Source of the DNA: JAJBWD01 sp041670885
GTDB lineage: Bacteria > Bacillota > Clostridia > Clostridiales > Clostridiaceae
Assembly: GCA_041670885.1 (NCBI GenBank)
Contig: JBAXYJ010000040.1
Span: 1-16,229, forward strand
Reading direction: 5' to 3'
Length of the DNA stretch: 16,229 nucleotides
Numbering within the stretch: the stretch's first letter is position 1; each line of letters starts with the position of its first letter. Position numbers and translations under genes: made by a program. The notes beneath the pieces are model-generated. The model was not told the origin of the DNA and did no database searches. It saw only the letters and a list, made by a program, of their open reading frames with translations. Positions 13,496-16,229 of the stretch are shown here, in pieces.

Positions 13496-14524
13496 TTATC
13501 TTCCATCTATAAAATTTTTAATCTCATCTAATAACTTATTTACTTCATCTGCATTAACTTTAAAATATTTAACCTTGTCAGCCTTTACTTCACTAATAAG
13601 ATTTATTGTCCTAAGCTGATCAAGATGTCTTGAAATTGTAGCAGTTGTAAGCTTGAGTCTGGATGCAAGCACCTTACCGTAAGTAGGTCTTCTTTTAAGC
13701 TGACGAAGCATCTCAAGCCTGCTCTTATCAGAAAGAACTTTAAGCAAATCAGCTATTCTCTCTGCATCAGCACTAATGTCCATATTATTAATGTTAATAT
13801 TATAAACCAGCATAAATCTGTCTTCGTTATAAGATACTATATTGTGATGGTGCAAAAAATATGAGGGTGTAAAAATATATTCCTTATAGGTTTTTCTTGC
13901 AGACAATTTTGACCCTTTTATTTCTTCAGCCAGTTCAATGGGATCCTTATCATAAAGCCGTGTCCGTATGCTGTCCATAGCTTCAGAATAAAGTCCCTGA
14001 ACTTTATTAAGCTCCTCTTCAAAACCTAAAGAGTATATCTCCTTCAATAAAGCTGCCAATGAACATTTATAGTTTTCCGTAGCATAGATTATGGAGCTTA
14101 ATGACTTTTCAGATCCGCCTGCAGCAAAGCTTAATTTTTTCATAGTATCTTCTAATTTATTTTTATCTTCCCTTAAATTCTTAATATCTTGTTTATCAAC
14201 TTCACCATTTAATAAAATGTATATAAAGTCCAGCTCATTACAGTGTATTATTTTGTCCAGTAAAGTATTTACATCCTCATATACAGAATCCATTAAAATA
14301 AAATCATACAACTCTAATGCAGGAAAATTAGTTCCTGATACAATTTCAAGCGTTTCTTTACTTTTATCAGACAAATTATCAATAACATATTTAGTCCAGC
14401 TGGGCATAAATTCATGATGCCTTTTATCAGCTATCATATGCAATGCAGCTATAAGCTCTACAGTCTTCGAAAATATAACTTTTATATTTAAATTACGGTT
14501 TATATTGTCTACATCGAAAGGCAT
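13496..14524 (-). CDS. ArsR-type winged-helix regulator with long N-terminal domain
   Basis: The protein has 342 residues from the ATG at 14524. An ATG five codons further out (14539) is rejected because the GGTGGTGA ribosome site lies between the two and nothing precedes the outer one. Residues 1-250 form a mainly helical domain of unknown role with a central charged stretch (VDKQDIKNLREDKNKLEDTM). The C-terminus (about 255-342) is an ArsR-type winged helix: LLKVLSDKSRLEMLRQLKR, then the recognition helix region LTTATISRHLDQLRTINLIS and the wing VKADKVKYFKV. No Cys pair of a metal-sensing ArsR is visible. The N-terminal domain resembles DUF5937-type regulators, which usually sit next to ABC exporters, as here. 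It probably represses the ABC-2 operon through the palindrome at 13358-13389. Confidence 0.83.
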   Translation of the reverse strand: MPFDVDNINRNLNIKVIFSKTVELIAALHMIADKRHHEFMPSWTKYVIDNLSDKSKETLEIVSGTNFPALELYDFILMDSVYEDVNTLLDKIIHCNELDFIYILLNGEVDKQDIKNLREDKNKLEDTMKKLSFAAGGSEKSLSSIIYATENYKCSLAALLKEIYSLGFEEELNKVQGLYSEAMDSIRTRLYDKDPIELAEEIKGSKLSARKTYKEYIFTPSYFLHHHNIVSYNEDRFMLVYNININNMDISADAERIADLLKVLSDKSRLEMLRQLKRRPTYGKVLASRLKLTTATISRHLDQLRTINLISEVKADKVKYFKVNADEVNKLLDEIKNFIDGR

Positions 14525-14614
14525 ATTCGTCACCACCATATTTTATATTAGGTTCTGCTTTAAAAAAATTTAAATAAGCAGATTAACTTCCAGCTCTATA
14601 CGTACCTTTATCAT

Positions 14615-14644
14615 ATTTTAACATAGATAATATAAAATATTCAA
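14615..14644 (-). promoter_or_regulatory. possible promoter of the ArsR-type regulator
   Basis: On the minus strand TTGAAT (14644-14639) and TAAAAT (14620-14615) are 18 bases apart, about 90 bases upstream of the start codon. Both boxes are near consensus, but the region is so AT-rich that chance is possible. Confidence 0.35.
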
Positions 14645-14688
14645 TTTAATATCAAATGCAGCATGTAAGTGTCTGTAATCATCACGAT

Positions 14689-14748
14689 ATAAGCACCCCA
14701 GATGTGCTTCCATAAAACGGATTACACAAGGAATGCATTATATGATTG
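14689..14748 (-). repeat. 60-bp two-hairpin repeat, copy B (degenerate)
   Basis: This copy matches copy A (10633-10692) at 51 of 60 positions with no gap. Its first stem is shorter, AAGCAC (14691-14696)/GTGCTT (14704-14709), and lacks the T-run on the minus strand. The second stem keeps about 8 of 11 pairs. It lies 27 bases after the stop codon of the metallophosphoesterase gene, the same setting as copy A, so both may end minus-strand transcripts. Confidence 0.75.
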
Positions 14749-14774
14749 ATAATAAAGAATCAAAACCCGGAACA

Positions 14775-15710
14775 TTAATCATCATCATATTCCTTACAAT
14801 GTTTGGAACAGGGGTTATTTTTACAATCATATTTTACAATTGGTTCTGGCCCCCTGACAACTGTACGAAGTATACGTAAATTTCCATTTTCATCTGAGGA
14901 AATTCTCCAATCAACCATTAAAATTTCATCATTAATTATCTCTATACCTGATATACCACGGCTTCGAATGCAGCACCCTGTATTAAAATATGGGAGACCA
15001 TCCGGTTTAGGAAATTTTTGTCTATGAGTATGACCACAGATCAGCATTATTTTATGTTTTTCAATCCATTTATCATATGCCTTTTCTACTTTATGTCTTT
15101 TATATAAACTACGTGCAGGACTTGTGGGATTATCAAATCCTACAATATGCAGATATCTCCAAAAATAGCGCAGCAGCAGCATGGCCAGAAACCACAACTG
15201 ATCATTCATAAAGTCACCCTGATGACCATGCAATACAAAAATTTCCTGACAACTATCTTTATGTTTAAGTATCAAAGCCTCCTGTGGGATTAATCCCTTG
15301 AATAATTCCACCCTTTTCTGATTATACTCATCATAATATTCATAATAATTTTTTTTAACAAAATGATTTGATTTTAAATAAATATTGTGATTGCCGTATA
15401 ATACAATAAACCGATCATCATCATAGAACTTTTTTATCACTGTAAATACATCTGTATGGGCAAGCCTAATTACTCTGAAATTTTTGTATTCCCAGAGTTC
15501 ATCACCATCACCTGCTTCAATATATTTGTAGCCTTCTTTATAATAATAGTTCAATGCATGCAGAAAAAGATTCTGATTTCTGGCAAATTCATCTGAAACA
15601 CTATCATCACCTCTATGAATGTCGCTAAAAAATATATATTTAGAATTCTTATCAAAATATTCTGTTTTCGCATTTTTAAAAGCCTTTGTCAGCCGCTTTT
15701 CTGTCCACAT
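14775..15710 (-). CDS. calcineurin-like metallophosphoesterase
   Basis: The protein has 311 residues from the ATG at 15710. The outer ATG at 15722 is rejected because the GGAGGA ribosome site forms its second and third codons. It carries all the metal-binding motifs of the family: SDIHRGD (29-35), GDGDE (67-71; GDxxD normally), GNHN (106-109), HGHQGD (about 170) and GHTHR (about 232). The overall pattern resembles UDP-2,3-diacylglucosamine hydrolase LpxH, but Gram-positive clostridia do not make lipid A, so the substrate must be another phospho-ester, perhaps a nucleotide or lipid. The C-terminal tail is Cys-rich (CKNNPCSKHCKEYDDD), which may bind a metal. There are no membrane segments. It is a single gene with a possible promoter at 15794-15822. 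Confidence 0.88.
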   Translation of the reverse strand: MWTEKRLTKAFKNAKTEYFDKNSKYIFFSDIHRGDDSVSDEFARNQNLFLHALNYYYKEGYKYIEAGDGDELWEYKNFRVIRLAHTDVFTVIKKFYDDDRFIVLYGNHNIYLKSNHFVKKNYYEYYDEYNQKRVELFKGLIPQEALILKHKDSCQEIFVLHGHQGDFMNDQLWFLAMLLLRYFWRYLHIVGFDNPTSPARSLYKRHKVEKAYDKWIEKHKIMLICGHTHRQKFPKPDGLPYFNTGCCIRSRGISGIEIINDEILMVDWRISSDENGNLRILRTVVRGPEPIVKYDCKNNPCSKHCKEYDDD

Positions 15711-15793
15711 TTTTTCCTCCATGTTGTAGTAATGTTTTTAATATAAACAAAATTTTCAAAAATATACGTTTACAGTAACCAATTATCATGCAA

Positions 15794-15822
15794 TCTATAA
15801 ATACTGGTTATAGCAGCTTCAA
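15794..15822 (-). promoter_or_regulatory. possible promoter of the metallophosphoesterase gene
   Basis: On the minus strand TTGAAG (15822-15817) and TATAGA (15799-15794) are 17 bases apart, about 85 bases upstream of the start codon. Confidence 0.4.
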
Positions 15823-15914
15823 TTCTTTAATACTGAAAAAGATACTGTAAAGAGTAAACAATTATTAGTACAATTACATACTTCTCATACCGATACAAAG
15901 TTAAAGGATTTAAA

Positions 15915-15941
15915 AATGGAAGTCTTTTTTTGACTTCCATT
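15915..15941 (-). terminator. terminator of the gene at the right edge
   Basis: AATGGAAGTC (15915-15924) and GACTTCCATT (15932-15941) form a perfect 10-bp stem around a 7-base loop, 23 bases after the last stop of the edge gene. Five T's end the stem on the minus strand. A separate perfect 14-bp palindrome, ATTATCATGATAAT, lies at 15946-15959. Confidence 0.75.
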
Positions 15942-15964
15942 AAAAATTATCATGATAATGTAAC

Positions 15965-16229
15965 TTATCTTCTGTGTTCTACAAGGTCAATGGTTCCTAG
16001 TACAATGTGAGCGACTCCAAAGCCGATAATTGCCGCTTCAACCATAGGAAGCATATTTTTTTTTCATATTGTTTCTTGAAAATGTTGCTCCTACCGCTCC
16101 TGTCGCAACTGCCGCCGTACTTGCCGCTGCTGTTAGTGCAAACACACCTGTGCTTGTACCCAACGAGAATACTTCTCCAATTGTTGATGCTGCATCTCCT
16201 GAAATCCCTGCTAATATTGTACTTATACT
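15965..16229 (-). pseudogene. 3' end of an unrecognised gene, frameshifted at nine A's
   Basis: From the window edge the minus strand encodes 63 codons (SISTILAGISGDAASTIGEV, FSLGTSTGVFALTAAASTAA, VATGAVGATFSRNN) and then hits a run of nine A's. In that frame it ends shortly after, at UGA (16040-16038). With one A fewer, the frame would continue as MKKNMLPMVEAAIIGFGVAH, IVLGTIDLVEHRR and stop at 15967-15965. The continuation is a convincing hydrophobic C-terminal segment, so the natural protein probably reads through. The Ala/Gly/Thr-rich sequence suggests small-residue-packed helices of a membrane protein. The cause may be an inactivating mutation, a sequencing error in the homopolymer, or slippage. 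No family was recognised. Confidence 0.55.

Noticed and set aside
14775..15710. Calling the metallophosphoesterase LpxH
   Set aside because: The motifs are similar, but the organism type makes no lipid A, so a specific substrate cannot be assigned.

Overview
The window is about 16 kb of very AT-rich DNA. It looks like a Clostridium-type low-GC Firmicute: strong AGGAGG-type ribosome sites, a small clostridial DUF3787/spore-surface protein, a fragment of pyruvate:ferredoxin oxidoreductase (PFOR), and PadR-linked 'permease prefix' and ABC-2 gene sets. Nothing here fixes the species. Almost all intact genes are on the minus strand; the clear plus-strand genes are the DUF3787 protein and a UppS-like prenyltransferase.

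Layout. (1) 1-860: the first codons of a minus-strand gene cut by the window edge, a doubtful 23-residue ORF, a possible structured RNA ending in a T-run (370-477), and the DUF3787 gene with a two-way terminator. (2) 864-2460: a 5'-truncated PFOR relic, a pentapeptide-repeat protein and another relic. (3) 2813-3454: a divergent, short undecaprenyl-diphosphate-synthase-like protein. (4) 3451-6893: a three-gene set bracketed by decayed IS200/IS605 pieces (TnpB relic at 3451-3600, TnpA relic at 6721-6893). In transcription order it encodes a periplasmic-binding-protein-like protein without an obvious export signal, a HypB/UreG-like GTPase with two CxxC motifs, and an ABC ATPase with a DUF1858-like N-terminus. 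No permease is encoded beside them. (5) 7413-8456: a Ca2+/H+ antiporter with its own promoter. (6) 8707-10617: a PadR repressor and its membrane-protein partner, behind a consensus promoter whose -10 box lies in a large symmetric palindrome. An in-frame coding relic follows the membrane-protein gene. (7) 10724-14524: a three-gene ABC-2 exporter operon with an upstream winged-helix (ArsR-type) regulator. (8) 14775-15710: a metallophosphoesterase. (9) 15965-16229: the 3' end of an unrecognised gene, frameshifted at a run of nine A.

The most original candidate is the permease-less GTPase/ABC/binding-protein set, which could be a cytosolic metal-cofactor maturation module rather than a transporter; that function is inference. 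Other points of interest are a 60-bp two-hairpin repeat present twice in the same orientation, each copy just 3' of a minus-strand gene; two convincing operator palindromes; tandem 12-bp palindromes in the three-gene set; and a high density of gene relics, including a chimera of an IS200 transposase piece and a TiaS-like piece. Three start codons were moved inward because the ribosome site lies inside the longest possible ORF (UppS-like, ArsR-type regulator, metallophosphoesterase).
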